A stretch of DNA of 43,541 nt from NCBI GenBank assembly GCA_963726715.1, contig CAVSDF010000002.1:1-43541 (forward strand). Reading direction: 5' to 3'. Of this stretch, positions 29,359-37,485 are shown piece by piece. Within the stretch, counting starts at the first letter, position 1; every line of letters starts with the position of its first letter. This DNA comes from CAVSDF01 sp963726715. GTDB lineage: Bacteria > Bacteroidota > Rhodothermia > Rhodothermales > BA12. The translations under genes and the position numbers were made by a program. A model generated the notes under the pieces. That model saw only the letters and a list, made by a program, of their open reading frames with translations, searched no databases and was not told the DNA's origin.

Positions 29359-31836
29359 TCACATCCGGTAGCCGCCGATGGGCACGGCGAGGCGGAGGAC
29401 GACCGTGCGCCCGGCCTCGTCGGCGAAGAAGCGGAAGCGGCTCAGGTAGTCGCGGTAGGCCGTGTCGAAGACGTTGGCGACCGACAGCGACACGACGACC
29501 GGCGATCCGCCCATCCGCACCGTCCCCGACGCCTCGATGTCCACGAGGCGGTAGGCGGCGGGCGGCGGCGCGAAGTCCGGGAGCGCTGGCACGCGCCGCT
29601 GCCGGTCGACGAGGTGCAGGCGCGCGCCGACCGATGCGTCGCTCAGGCGGCCCGTCGGGCGCGGGGCGTAGCTGAGGCCGAGCGTCACGCGGTCGGCGGG
29701 CATCCCGGCGAGCGGCTCGTCGCGGGCGGTGTCGTCGCCGCGCACCATCGACGCCGTCGCGTCGAGGGCGAGGCCGCGGTCGGCGCCGGTGCCCGGATGC
29801 GTGAGCGCGAGGCGGGCGCCGCCGTCGAGGCCCCAGAGGCGCGCGTCGGTCTGCTCAAAGGCGCGGCGCGGGAAGGCGCCGCGGATGGTCGTCACGATGG
29901 CCGTGTCGGGCGGCTGGAAGAGGAAGCCGTCGAAGGCGGTGCGGAAGATGCTGGCCTCGCCCGCGAGGCGGCGCCCGCCGTAGCGCAGCGTCGCGTCGAG
30001 GCCCAGACTCGTCTCGCGCCCGAGCGAGGCGTCGCCGATCTCGTAGGTCGCCGTGCCGTGGTGGACGCCGTTCGCATACAGCTCGTTGACGGATGGCGGA
30101 CGCCACGCCGTGCCGATGTTCGCGGCGAGACTCAGGCGCGGCGCCAGGTCGTAGACGGCCCCGAAGGCCCCGCTGAGGGCGGCGTAGCGCGTCGTCCGGC
30201 GCTCGTAGGCCCCGGCGGCGACGTTGCGCGGGTAGGCGGTGAGCGCGCGCGCGTCGGCGCGAACGCCCGCGTCGAGGCGGAGCGCGCGCCCGGCGACGTG
30301 CGTCGCGGCCTGCTCGCGCGCCCACGCGCCGCCCGTCCACGCCGAGAAGTTCGGCACGAGCTGCCCGGCGGCGCCGTTGCGGTTGGCCTGCCCCATCGCG
30401 CTCACCCCGACCGTTCCCACGCTCGGCATCCCGGCGAGGCGGCCGGGACGGTGCCGGTAGCGCGCGTCGAGCGTCTGCGTGACGAGGGCGAGGTCGAAGG
30501 CGAGCGTGCCCTCGGGCGTCGTCTGGAAACGGTTGTGGAGGTCGTACTCCTGCCGGTGGTTGCGCTGGACGCCGTACTGCACACTCAGCCGGTCGCCCGC
30601 ACCTCCGTCGCGGTGAAGCGTGGCGGTGGCGATGTCGTGCGCGATCTCCTGCCGTGGCGCGCCGATGTGGTAGGTGAAGGGCCCGGTCGCGGGCGCGGCG
30701 CCGCCGCCCTGGAGGAGGCGGCGGAGCGCGTCGGCGGTGGCGACGTGGGCGCCGCGGTAGATGCCGAGCGTCGTCTGGTAGCGGCTCGCGAGGGCGTCGA
30801 GGCCCCACGCGCCGCGGTGCCACCCGAGGGCGACCTGCCCGGCGCGCTCGTACGCGCCCGTGTTGGCGAGGACGTAACCCGGCGCCCGGCTGTCGCCCGC
30901 GCGGCGCAGGCTGCCCTGCACGCGCCATCCGAGACCGCCGCCCATCACGGCGCCCTCGGCGGTGGCGCCTTCGGCGAGCAGAGATCCGGCGCCCTGTCGG
31001 CTGTTGGAGAACCCGTTCGTCTGCACGAGCCCCGTCACGCCTGCCACCTCCGGCAGCGGACGCGGCACCAGCCGCACCACGCCGCCGATGGCGCCGACGC
31101 CCGCCTCGACGCCCGCGACGCCGCGCAGCACCTCGACGCGCGCCGGGGCGAAGGGGTCGATCTCGGGCGCGTGCTCGCCGCCCCACTGCTGCCCCTCCTG
31201 CACGAGGCCCGCGTTCACGAGGACGACGCGCTCGGAGTGCAGCCCGCGCACGACGGGCTTGGCGATGGTCGGCCCGGTGGTGAGCGTCGTCACGCCGGGG
31301 AGGCGCTCCAGGGCCGCGCCGAGCGTCGCGCCGCGCACGGCCGCGAGGTCGCGCTCGCCGAGCGTCGCCGTCGACTGCGACGTGCGCTGCGCCACCTGAT
31401 CGGCGGTCGTCGTGACGGTGACTTCCTCGCCCGCCACGTCTTCGTCGCGCAGCGTCAGGTCGAGTGTGAGTGTGGCGAGGCCGCGCGGCGAGAGCGTGCG
31501 CGTCTCCGTCCGGTAGCCGATCGCGCGGACGGAGACGGTCACCTCGCCGGCTCCATCGGGGAGCGCGAGCCGGTAGCGCCCGTCGGCGTCGGTGACGGTG
31601 CCGCGCGTCGTACCGACGAGTTCGACGGTCACGCCGACGATCGGGGCGCCGCGCGTGTCGCGGATGTGCCCGCTGAGGACGGGGTCGGCGATGCGGAGAC
31701 CAGGGGTGGAAACGGGCGCCGCGCTGCCGAAACGGGCAGACGGGGCGAGAGAAACGGGGTGGGCCGAGGCCGGGCAGGTGCCCACGGCGCTCGACGCCAG
31801 GGCGGCCAGAGCGGCCACCCGAAGGCGGAGGTGCAT
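29359..31836 (-). CDS. TonB-dependent receptor, ZnuD-like (probable metal uptake)
   Basis: 825 residues, intact frame, ATG at 31836. Order of parts: signal peptide (VAALAALASSAVGTCPASAH), carboxypeptidase-regulatory domain (LSGHIRDTRGAPIVGVTVEL), plug (GATLGALERLPGV-like stretch, VVRGLHSERVVLVNAGLVQE, GQQWGGEHAPEIDPF, VEVLRGVAGVEAGVGAIGGV) and a barrel containing WRPPSVNELYANGVHHGTAT with YEIGD, ending RLAVPIGGYRM. The PSVNEL-YANGVHHGTATYE segment is characteristic of the ZnuD zinc-receptor group. The small Cys/His protein upstream and the lipoprotein downstream support a metal-uptake locus. The metal (Zn, Cu or other) is inferred only from family, and no Zur box was recognised. Confidence 0.88.
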   Translation of the reverse strand: MHLRLRVAALAALASSAVGTCPASAHPVSLAPSARFGSAAPVSTPGLRIADPVLSGHIRDTRGAPIVGVTVELVGTTRGTVTDADGRYRLALPDGAGEVTVSVRAIGYRTETRTLSPRGLATLTLDLTLRDEDVAGEEVTVTTTADQVAQRTSQSTATLGERDLAAVRGATLGAALERLPGVTTLTTGPTIAKPVVRGLHSERVVLVNAGLVQEGQQWGGEHAPEIDPFAPARVEVLRGVAGVEAGVGAIGGVVRLVPRPLPEVAGVTGLVQTNGFSNSRQGAGSLLAEGATAEGAVMGGGLGWRVQGSLRRAGDSRAPGYVLANTGAYERAGQVALGWHRGAWGLDALASRYQTTLGIYRGAHVATADALRRLLQGGGAAPATGPFTYHIGAPRQEIAHDIATATLHRDGGAGDRLSVQYGVQRNHRQEYDLHNRFQTTPEGTLAFDLALVTQTLDARYRHRPGRLAGMPSVGTVGVSAMGQANRNGAAGQLVPNFSAWTGGAWAREQAATHVAGRALRLDAGVRADARALTAYPRNVAAGAYERRTTRYAALSGAFGAVYDLAPRLSLAANIGTAWRPPSVNELYANGVHHGTATYEIGDASLGRETSLGLDATLRYGGRRLAGEASIFRTAFDGFLFQPPDTAIVTTIRGAFPRRAFEQTDARLWGLDGGARLALTHPGTGADRGLALDATASMVRGDDTARDEPLAGMPADRVTLGLSYAPRPTGRLSDASVGARLHLVDRQRRVPALPDFAPPPAAYRLVDIEASGTVRMGGSPVVVSLSVANVFDTAYRDYLSRFRFFADEAGRTVVLRLAVPIGGYRM

Positions 31837-31919
31837 CGATCCGATGAGCGAGAGACGTACGTCCGCGGCGCAGCTTGCTCCTGAATCAGAAGCGGCGCGC
31901 GGCGGCGTGAACGGGAGTC

Positions 31920-32216
31920 TCAGGCCTCGGGCGGTGCGCGTCCGCGGGCGGCGACGACCTCGCCACTCGCCGGAATCACGACGACCGTCCGTTCGACGAC
32001 GACGCCCTCGACGGGCGCGACGACGACCGGCAGCACCGGCAGCGGCGCGGCGAGCGTGGCCGCGCAGAGGTCGCACGGGGCGTCTGCCTGTCCGGTCTGC
32101 GCCGTATGCATCGCGTGCTGCGCCCGGTGCACGCCCGGCAGCACCCCGGCGCCGATGGCGACGAGGACGGCCAGCCAGAGCGTGGCGGCGATGCGGTGAC
32201 GGTGCAGGACGTGCAT
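31920..32216 (-). CDS. small exported Cys/His protein, DUF2946-like
   Basis: 98 residues. The leader MHVLHRHRIAATLWLAVLVA spans the membrane or is cleaved. Then come HRAQHAMHTAQTGQADAPCD and CDLCAATLAA, which put three His and a CxxC within 30 residues, a likely metal site. A Pro/Val-rich C-terminus follows. The pattern resembles short DUF2946-type proteins often found beside metal-related TonB receptors. It is 83 bases upstream of the ZnuD-like receptor in the same orientation. Family assignment is tentative; a metal role is inference from residues and position. Confidence 0.6.
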   Translation of the reverse strand: MHVLHRHRIAATLWLAVLVAIGAGVLPGVHRAQHAMHTAQTGQADAPCDLCAATLAAPLPVLPVVVAPVEGVVVERTVVVIPASGEVVAARGRAPPEA

Positions 32217-32246
32217 CGGCAGGCAACGGCACCACGTCCGCGGAGG

Positions 32247-32860
32247 TTGCGGCGCCGCCTCACCCTGCCCGGCTCAGCCGCCGCGCCTGCCTCTCCTGCG
32301 GCACCCTCCTGCCCTCGTCCGCCGCCCTGCCCCTCTGCGCCGCCTGCGTCCTGGACCTCGACGACGCCGACCCCGACGCCCTCCTCGCCCACATCCTCCC
32401 GTCCACCGATCCCGACGCTGTCACCGCGCCCTCCATCGACGCCGCGTGGGCGCGGTGGCGCTACCCGACGGCCCCCTCGCGCCGCTCCTCCACGCCCTCA
32501 AGTACGGCCACCGCCCGCGCATCGGACGGCAGCTCGGCGCTGCCCTCGCCGTCGATCCGTCGGCGTTCCAGCCAGGCCAAAGAGATCGCGCGCGGCCTCG
32601 CCACCGCCACGGGCCTCGCGGTCGCCCCCGACCTGCTCGCCCGTGGACGCTTCGTGCGCTCGCAGACGCACCTCGACCGCGCAGACCGCCGCGCCAACGT
32701 CGCCCACGCCTTCGCCGCGGCCCCAGCCGCTGCCGGGCGCGCCATCGTCCTCGTCGACGACATCGTGACGACCGGCGCCACCGCCCTCGCCGCCGCCCGC
32801 GCCCTCCGCGACGCCGGGGCCGCGCACGTCACCCTCTGGGCCGTCGGGTGGACGAATTGA
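32247..32860 (+). pseudogene. comF: ComF family protein (amidophosphoribosyltransferase-like), disrupted
   Basis: ComF proteins carry an N-terminal zinc finger and a phosphoribosyltransferase domain and aid DNA uptake in competent bacteria. Here ACLSCGTLLPSSAALPLCAA with C (two CxxC pairs) and the PRPP loop IVLVDDIVTTGATALAAARA are intact, ending AHVTLWAVGWTN. Between them the frame shifts near 32462 (to GPLAPLLHALKYGHRPRIGR) and again near 32570. At the second point the conserved PVPLH...RGFNQ segment of about 25 residues is missing altogether, joining DPSAFQ to QAKEIARGLA. No start codon lies in frame with the zinc finger; the TTG at 32247 needs a further shift. The deletion suggests genuine damage, unlike the point-like breaks elsewhere. 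Confidence 0.72.
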
Positions 32861-32876
32861 GGCGCCCTCAAACGGA

Positions 32877-32912
32877 CACGCCTGACAGGTCACGCAGACC
32901 TGCCAGGCGTGG
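32877..32912. repeat. family B palindrome, copy 8
   Basis: CACGCCTGACAGGTC, ACGCA, GACCTGCCAGGCGTG: a 15-base stem with one mismatch, between the convergent comF and DUF892 genes, where it could end transcription from both sides. Confidence 0.75.
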
Positions 32913-32933
32913 CGTCGGGCCGTCGACCCGGCG

Positions 32934-33446
32934 TCAGGCCTGCACGGCGGAGGCGTTGATCCAGCCTTCGGCGATGCGCGTCAGCTTCTCGTCGGTCGCC
33001 TTCTCTTCGGCGATGGTCTGCTTGAGGATGGCGAGGTCGTCGTGGCGACCGAGGGCTTTGGCGAACTCGCAGACGGTGCCGTACGCGGCGATCTCGTAGT
33101 GTTCGACACGCTGCGCCGACGCGATCAGGCCGGCGTCGCGCACCGGGCCGGGCGTGTCCTGCCCGAAGAGCGGATGGGTCTCGGAGATGAGCTCGTCGCC
33201 CTCGGTGAGGATGCCCTTCATCGCCTTGCAGGTGTGGCCGCCCGGGTCTTTGCCGAGTGCCTGGAAGATGCCGGCGATGCGGTCGCGCTGGATGCGCGTC
33301 TCGGCGAGGTGCTGCTCGAACCCGGCGCGAAGGTCGGGGTCGGAGGCATTCGCGATCATCTTCGGGAGCGACTCGATGATCTGCGACTCGGCGCTGTAGA
33401 GGTCGCGAAGCTGCTCGACGTAGAGGTCGTGGAAGGTGTTCAGCAT
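32934..33446 (-). CDS. ferritin-like DUF892 protein (YciE/YciF family)
   Basis: 170 residues, ATG at 33446. A four-helix ferritin-like fold is indicated by FHDLYVEQLRDLYSAESQII (first metal-binding Glu), GFEQHLAETRIQRDRI, VEHYEIAAYGTVCEFAKALG and LKQTIAEEKATDEKLTRIAE. The family uses E-x6-Y and E-x2-H di-iron ligands and is induced by osmotic or general stress in enterobacteria. HTCKAMKGILTEGDELI is the usual central loop. The 278-base region upstream contains an AT-rich patch (about 33520-33560) likely to hold its promoter; I cannot assign boxes. Confidence 0.9.
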   Translation of the reverse strand: MLNTFHDLYVEQLRDLYSAESQIIESLPKMIANASDPDLRAGFEQHLAETRIQRDRIAGIFQALGKDPGGHTCKAMKGILTEGDELISETHPLFGQDTPGPVRDAGLIASAQRVEHYEIAAYGTVCEFAKALGRHDDLAILKQTIAEEKATDEKLTRIAEGWINASAVQA

Positions 33447-33724
33447 GGAACTGCGGGCTGGGTGGGTGGAGGCGCTGGCACCGACAGGCCCACCGCAGGG
33501 TTGCCGTCCCCGGCGCACTGTTAATGCGTCGTTGCACTTGCAAAAAGACGTTGACGGCTGGTTGGTGCTGGGCGCTGGTTGTCGATGGTCGTTCGCGCAG
33601 GGCGGCGTTCGGCGGCGCTGGCCGAGCGTCGCCGGGCGGTGGGCGCTCCCATGCGCACACGCCGCAAGCAGGCACGTCACCGAAGGAGAATGCCACCACC
33701 GACACCAACCCATCAACCACCAAC

Positions 33725-36136
33725 TCAAAACGGCACCACATCCCCATCGTCCTCCGGCGGGGTTTCGGTGCGGACGAGGCGGATCGTGCGCGCGTCGAAG
33801 CCGAAGAGGTCGGGGGGCGAGAAGACGAGGCGGAAGTCGGTGTCGGAGAAGAAGACGTCGAATTTGCGGGCGACCTCGTCGAGGCGTTTGAGGTAGAAGG
33901 CGGTGTTCTCGTCGGGCGCGTCCGGGCGCCACGCGTCGGCCCAGCGGCTGTGGTCGTAGGTGGTCACGCCGGGCGCCGACCCGGTCACGTAGTACGTCAC
34001 CCGGTCGCCGATGCGCACCGGCACGCCGGTCTCGGCGGCGCGCGCGATGGCGAGGTCGTAGGAGGCCGCGCGCGTCCGCTTGCCCGCCTCGACATCGGCG
34101 AGGTAGCCGTCGACGGAGTCCTTGAGGGTCTCGGTGCGCGAGAAGTCGTCGGCGCCGTGCGGCCACTCGCGCCGCAGCAGCCGATCGCGCGTGGCAACGT
34201 AGAGCGCGTGCAGCCCGGCGACGTCTTCGGCGAGCAGCAACTCGACCGCCGCGCGCACGAACGCCCGCCCGAACCGCTCGGTGGAGCGCGAGACGAGCGA
34301 CGAGCCTTTGAATTTCAGGCTGCCGTCGTAGCCCATCAGGGCGTAGTTCTTCTTCTTGTACGACAGCATTTTCGCCGCGCGCCCGTCGTAGGCGATGCGG
34401 ATGCCGTCGGGAAGCACGTCGTTGAGCGCGGCGACGAAAGCGCGCTCGTCCGCCTCGGCGGTCATCCCGGCGGGCGGCTCGAAGAGGATGCCGTCGGTGT
34501 CGACCTCGACCACCGTTCCGCCCTTCTTGCGCACCTCGGCGATCACCGTCCGCAGCAGCGCCTGCCCCGTCGCGGCGACACGGTCGGCTTCGACGAAGTC
34601 ATTAAATGCAGCAAATCCGAAGCCCATATTTCCATAAAAACTATTGATCAGCACTTTATACGCCGATTGCCGCGCATCGAGCGACGAGCGTTCGTCGGGG
34701 GTGGCGGCGTCTCGGGCGGCGCGTTTGGTGGTGAGGCGGAGGTCGGTGAGGCGGCGGAGGAAGGCGGGGAAGAGGCCGAGGGTGTCGCTCGCGGGGGCGA
34801 CGGCGTGCGTGAGCATGATCGACGGGTACAGGCTCTCGACGTCCGCGTAGACGATCGGCCCGGCGATGCCGGTCACGAACACGTCGGTGTAACCGCCGAC
34901 CGACTGCGAGCCCCACTGCGGCTTCGGGATGCTCTGCCGACGGCGCAGGTACTCGCGCACGAAGAGCGCCTCAATCTTGGCTGCCGGTCCCGTCCGCGCG
35001 GCGTGGCCATAGGGCATCGGCAGCATCTGCGTGAGGTAGAACGAGGCGCCGGAGAGGTGGCGCGAGAGGCGCTCGGTCTCGATGACGTCGTCGAGCGCGT
35101 AGGCGAGCAGGCGCTCGGGGTCGGTGCGCCACGTGCGCGCGATCTCGTCGCCGGGCACGTACGTCCGCCCCTCGGGCGCGAAGCCGAAGTATCTGGCGAC
35201 GGCTTTGAGGCCGTAGCCGGGCAGGTCGCGCTTGCCGACGTCGTAGGCCATCGCCTGAAACATCGTGTCGATGACGTGGCGCCCGGCGATCTCGTAGGCC
35301 GGGTACTCGACCGACCGCTCGGCGAACCGCATCGCCGCCGGAAACACGCGCGGCACTTCGCCGCCCCGTCCGAGCGCGAACGGGATGCCGTACATCGCGC
35401 ATCGCTTGTCGAGATACATCAAATCGAAGGCATAAATATTGTGTCCTTCGATGACATCCGGATCGCGCTCGGCGATCGTCGTGAGGGTGGCGCGGAGGAG
35501 GGCTTCCTCGCTGCCGAGCGTTCGGGCGTCGAGGAGGCGCTGCCAACCTGACGAATCGCTGAGGGCGACGATGATGACCTCGTCCTCGCGGCGCTCGGCG
35601 TTGGGAAAACCGGCGTCGGAGGCGACTTCGATGTCGAGTTGGAGGCGGCGCAGGTCGGCGAAGTCCATCCCCTTGAAGCTCGTCCGCCCGGTCTGCATCA
35701 GGTACTGGATGGCGGGACTGCCGACGCGGTAGACCTCGTCGGGGCGCTTGTCGCGGGCCTCGACGCGCCGCTCGATGTGGCGCTGCGCCTCGTGGTAGTC
35801 GCCAAAGGTGTCGAAGGCGACGACGTGGCGGAAGAACGCGTCGCCGCGCAGGCGCTGGATGCGGTAGCGCGCGCGGTCGAGGCCGCCGAGGAGGGCGCGG
35901 TCGCTGAGGAAGAAGAAGGGGTGGACGGGCGCCTCGCGCGTCTGCGTCCGCCCCTCGCCGTCGCGCACGTACAGCCGCACGCGCGCCGGATCGGACGAGG
36001 CGCCGCGGATCGGTTCGACATCCAGCAACCCGCGCATCGGATCGCGCCCGGCGAGCGCACGGTCGTCGAGCGCCGGGTTGGACGCGGCGGGGTCAGGCGC
36101 GGCGGGGTCGGGCGGCGAATCGGGTGGCGCGGGCAT
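33725..36136 (-). CDS. family B DNA polymerase with 3'-5' exonuclease domain
   Basis: 803 residues, intact frame. Exonuclease motifs: LQLDIEV (ExoI, D-I-E), EGHNIYAFDLMYL (ExoII, N-x3-FD) and YALDDVIETERL (ExoIII, Y-x3-D). Polymerase motifs: VYADVESLYPSIM (A), KVLINSFYGNMGFG (B) and VEVDTDGILFEPP (C, D-T-D). SYKKKNYALMGYDG is the KxY block. All catalytic acids are present, so it should be an active proofreading polymerase. It is not Pol II of E. coli type but the shorter form found in Rhodothermota/Salinibacter-like bacteria; its role is probably repair. The ATG at 36136 starts a Pro/Asp-rich leader; an ATG at 36235 would add 33 residues derived from repeat-like DNA and is less likely. Two AT-rich codon islands coincide with motif B (34600-34660) and ExoII (35411-35450). 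Confidence 0.92.
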   Translation of the reverse strand: MPAPPDSPPDPAAPDPAASNPALDDRALAGRDPMRGLLDVEPIRGASSDPARVRLYVRDGEGRTQTREAPVHPFFFLSDRALLGGLDRARYRIQRLRGDAFFRHVVAFDTFGDYHEAQRHIERRVEARDKRPDEVYRVGSPAIQYLMQTGRTSFKGMDFADLRRLQLDIEVASDAGFPNAERREDEVIIVALSDSSGWQRLLDARTLGSEEALLRATLTTIAERDPDVIEGHNIYAFDLMYLDKRCAMYGIPFALGRGGEVPRVFPAAMRFAERSVEYPAYEIAGRHVIDTMFQAMAYDVGKRDLPGYGLKAVARYFGFAPEGRTYVPGDEIARTWRTDPERLLAYALDDVIETERLSRHLSGASFYLTQMLPMPYGHAARTGPAAKIEALFVREYLRRRQSIPKPQWGSQSVGGYTDVFVTGIAGPIVYADVESLYPSIMLTHAVAPASDTLGLFPAFLRRLTDLRLTTKRAARDAATPDERSSLDARQSAYKVLINSFYGNMGFGFAAFNDFVEADRVAATGQALLRTVIAEVRKKGGTVVEVDTDGILFEPPAGMTAEADERAFVAALNDVLPDGIRIAYDGRAAKMLSYKKKNYALMGYDGSLKFKGSSLVSRSTERFGRAFVRAAVELLLAEDVAGLHALYVATRDRLLRREWPHGADDFSRTETLKDSVDGYLADVEAGKRTRAASYDLAIARAAETGVPVRIGDRVTYYVTGSAPGVTTYDHSRWADAWRPDAPDENTAFYLKRLDEVARKFDVFFSDTDFRLVFSPPDLFGFDARTIRLVRTETPPEDDGDVVPF

Positions 36137-36199
36137 GGCCGGGCGAACGCCACACGCCCGGTTTGGCCTCCCGCCGGATGGGGCGCGCGGGCAGGGTGT

Positions 36200-36228
36200 C
36201 GCTGTCAGGTGCGGGGACGTGTCCACGT
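36200..36228. repeat. degenerate family B palindrome
   Basis: GCTGTCAGGT, GCGGG, GACGTGTCCAC: a decayed copy upstream of the polymerase gene, with the GTCAGGTGCG core shared with copy 9. Confidence 0.4.
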
Positions 36229-36264
36229 TCGCCATCCGCTGCCCGACGTCGAGGCGGCGGGCGT

Positions 36265-36297
36265 AAACCTGTCAGGTGCGAGAACCTGACAGGTTTG
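36265..36297. repeat. family B palindrome, copy 9
   Basis: AAACCTGTCAGGT and ACCTGACAGGTTT form a perfect 13-base stem around GCGAGA-type loop bases. It is the best-preserved copy in the window. Confidence 0.85.
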
Positions 36298-36335
36298 CGA
36301 GGGCATCTCCGAGACGGGGCGGCGGGAGAGCAGCC

Positions 36336-36355
36336 GGGACGTGCAAGCACGTCCC
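36336..36355. repeat. family D-like hairpin, copy 3
   Basis: GGGACGTGC, AA, GCACGTCCC: a perfect 9-base stem followed by CCTACG (the complement of the CGTAGG that precedes other D copies). It lies 15 bases after the esterase gene stop and may act as its terminator. Confidence 0.5.
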
Positions 36356-36370
36356 CTACGAACGCCTGAG

Positions 36371-37396
36371 TCAGTCGACCGGCTCGGCGGTCCTGGCGAC
36401 GCCGGGGGCCACGTCGGAGGTCATGCGGACGCGCGCCGCCGCCCACGCGGCGGTGGCGTCGAGTTCTTCCGGCTGGCCGTCGACCTGCAGGCTGTGGTCG
36501 GCGCCCTCGACCACCCGCAGCGTCGCGTATCGATTGCCGGCGCGCCGTAACGCTGCCGCGACCGCCGCGCGGCTCCTCGCCACCGGCACCAGCGGATCGT
36601 TCGCGCCCCACACCGCAAGCACGGGAATACGCATCTGTTCGAGCGCCGGGATGGGCGAGTGGTCCATCTTGGTCCGGTACCACGTCCACCACGGATCGTC
36701 GGGACGCTCGGGGCCGCCCAGGCCGGCCCACGCCGTCCCTCGCGCGCCGTCGAGCGCCCTGGCGTAGGCCTCCCATCCCTCGCCGGTGCGCGCGTATGCG
36801 TGCTTGAGGCGCTGGAGGCGCATCGCCACCTCGACCTCCGCCTCCGAGGTCGTCCAGGACCGCACCTGGCGCTCGGTCTGGTGGAGGTTCTGCTCGGCGA
36901 AGGAGACGCCCGTGGCCGATTGCATGACGACGAATGCCGTCCCCGGGACACTCTGGGCCACTTCGGGCGCGAGCACCGCTCCTTCACTGCCCCCCCAGAC
37001 GCCGACGCGCGAGGAATCGATCCGGGGCTGCCGGCGCAGAAAGCGCAGCGCCGCAACGCCGTCGCCACCGAGTGCGGAGAACGGGCTGCGCAGCCAGTCG
37101 CCGCCCGAGGCGCCGACGCCGCGCTTGTCGTACACGAGCACCGCAATGCCACGCCGGAGGAAGGCACGGGCGAGGAAGTCGTAGTACGCGTTGTCCCGCC
37201 CGTCCGGGCCCGAGCCGTGCAAAACGACGACCGCCGGGTGGGGCCCTGCCCCGGAAGGCCGAAGCAGCGTGCCGGCGAGGACGACCGGGCCGTTCGCAAA
37301 GCGGACGTCTTCCCGCTCGCCCGTCGAGCAGCCTGTGATCGCGACAGCGTACGCGAGCGACAGAGCCAGCAGCCAGAGGCGCCGGGAACGCCGCAT
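36371..37396 (-). CDS. alpha/beta hydrolase lipoprotein (esterase/dienelactone hydrolase-like)
   Basis: 341 residues. The leader LWLLALSLAYAVAITGC ends in a lipobox (ITGC), predicting a membrane-anchored lipoprotein. The hydrolase core shows VVVLHGSGPDGRDNAYYDFL (oxyanion HGSG), AVLVYDKRGVGASGG, VGVWGGSEGAVLAP (nucleophile elbow G-G-S-E-G), PVLAVWGANDPLVPV (Asp of the triad) and EGADHSLQVDGQ (His). All triad residues are in place. The substrate is unknown. It follows the beta-lactamase gene by 90 bases on the same strand. The ATG at 37396 gives a normal-length signal; two further ATGs lie only within unrelated sequence. Confidence 0.88.
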   Translation of the reverse strand: MRRSRRLWLLALSLAYAVAITGCSTGEREDVRFANGPVVLAGTLLRPSGAGPHPAVVVLHGSGPDGRDNAYYDFLARAFLRRGIAVLVYDKRGVGASGGDWLRSPFSALGGDGVAALRFLRRQPRIDSSRVGVWGGSEGAVLAPEVAQSVPGTAFVVMQSATGVSFAEQNLHQTERQVRSWTTSEAEVEVAMRLQRLKHAYARTGEGWEAYARALDGARGTAWAGLGGPERPDDPWWTWYRTKMDHSPIPALEQMRIPVLAVWGANDPLVPVARSRAAVAAALRRAGNRYATLRVVEGADHSLQVDGQPEELDATAAWAAARVRMTSDVAPGVARTAEPVD

Positions 37397-37485
37397 CGGG
37401 TTCCATCGGACGCCCCTGTACGTTGCGGTCACGGCAGGCACCGCCCCCCCGATGCACCTGCCGGTGGATGTGTCGGCGCCGGGTC

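Noticed and set aside
34600..34660. Promoter or origin inside the polymerase gene
   Set aside because: The AT-rich stretch is in frame and encodes the invariant motif B. No -7/-33 pair or iteron-like repeats were seen, so a codon-level explanation is preferred.
36137..36235. Longer N-terminus for the DNA polymerase from the ATG at 36235
   Set aside because: The added residues are encoded by sequence resembling a decayed family B repeat and show no polymerase similarity.
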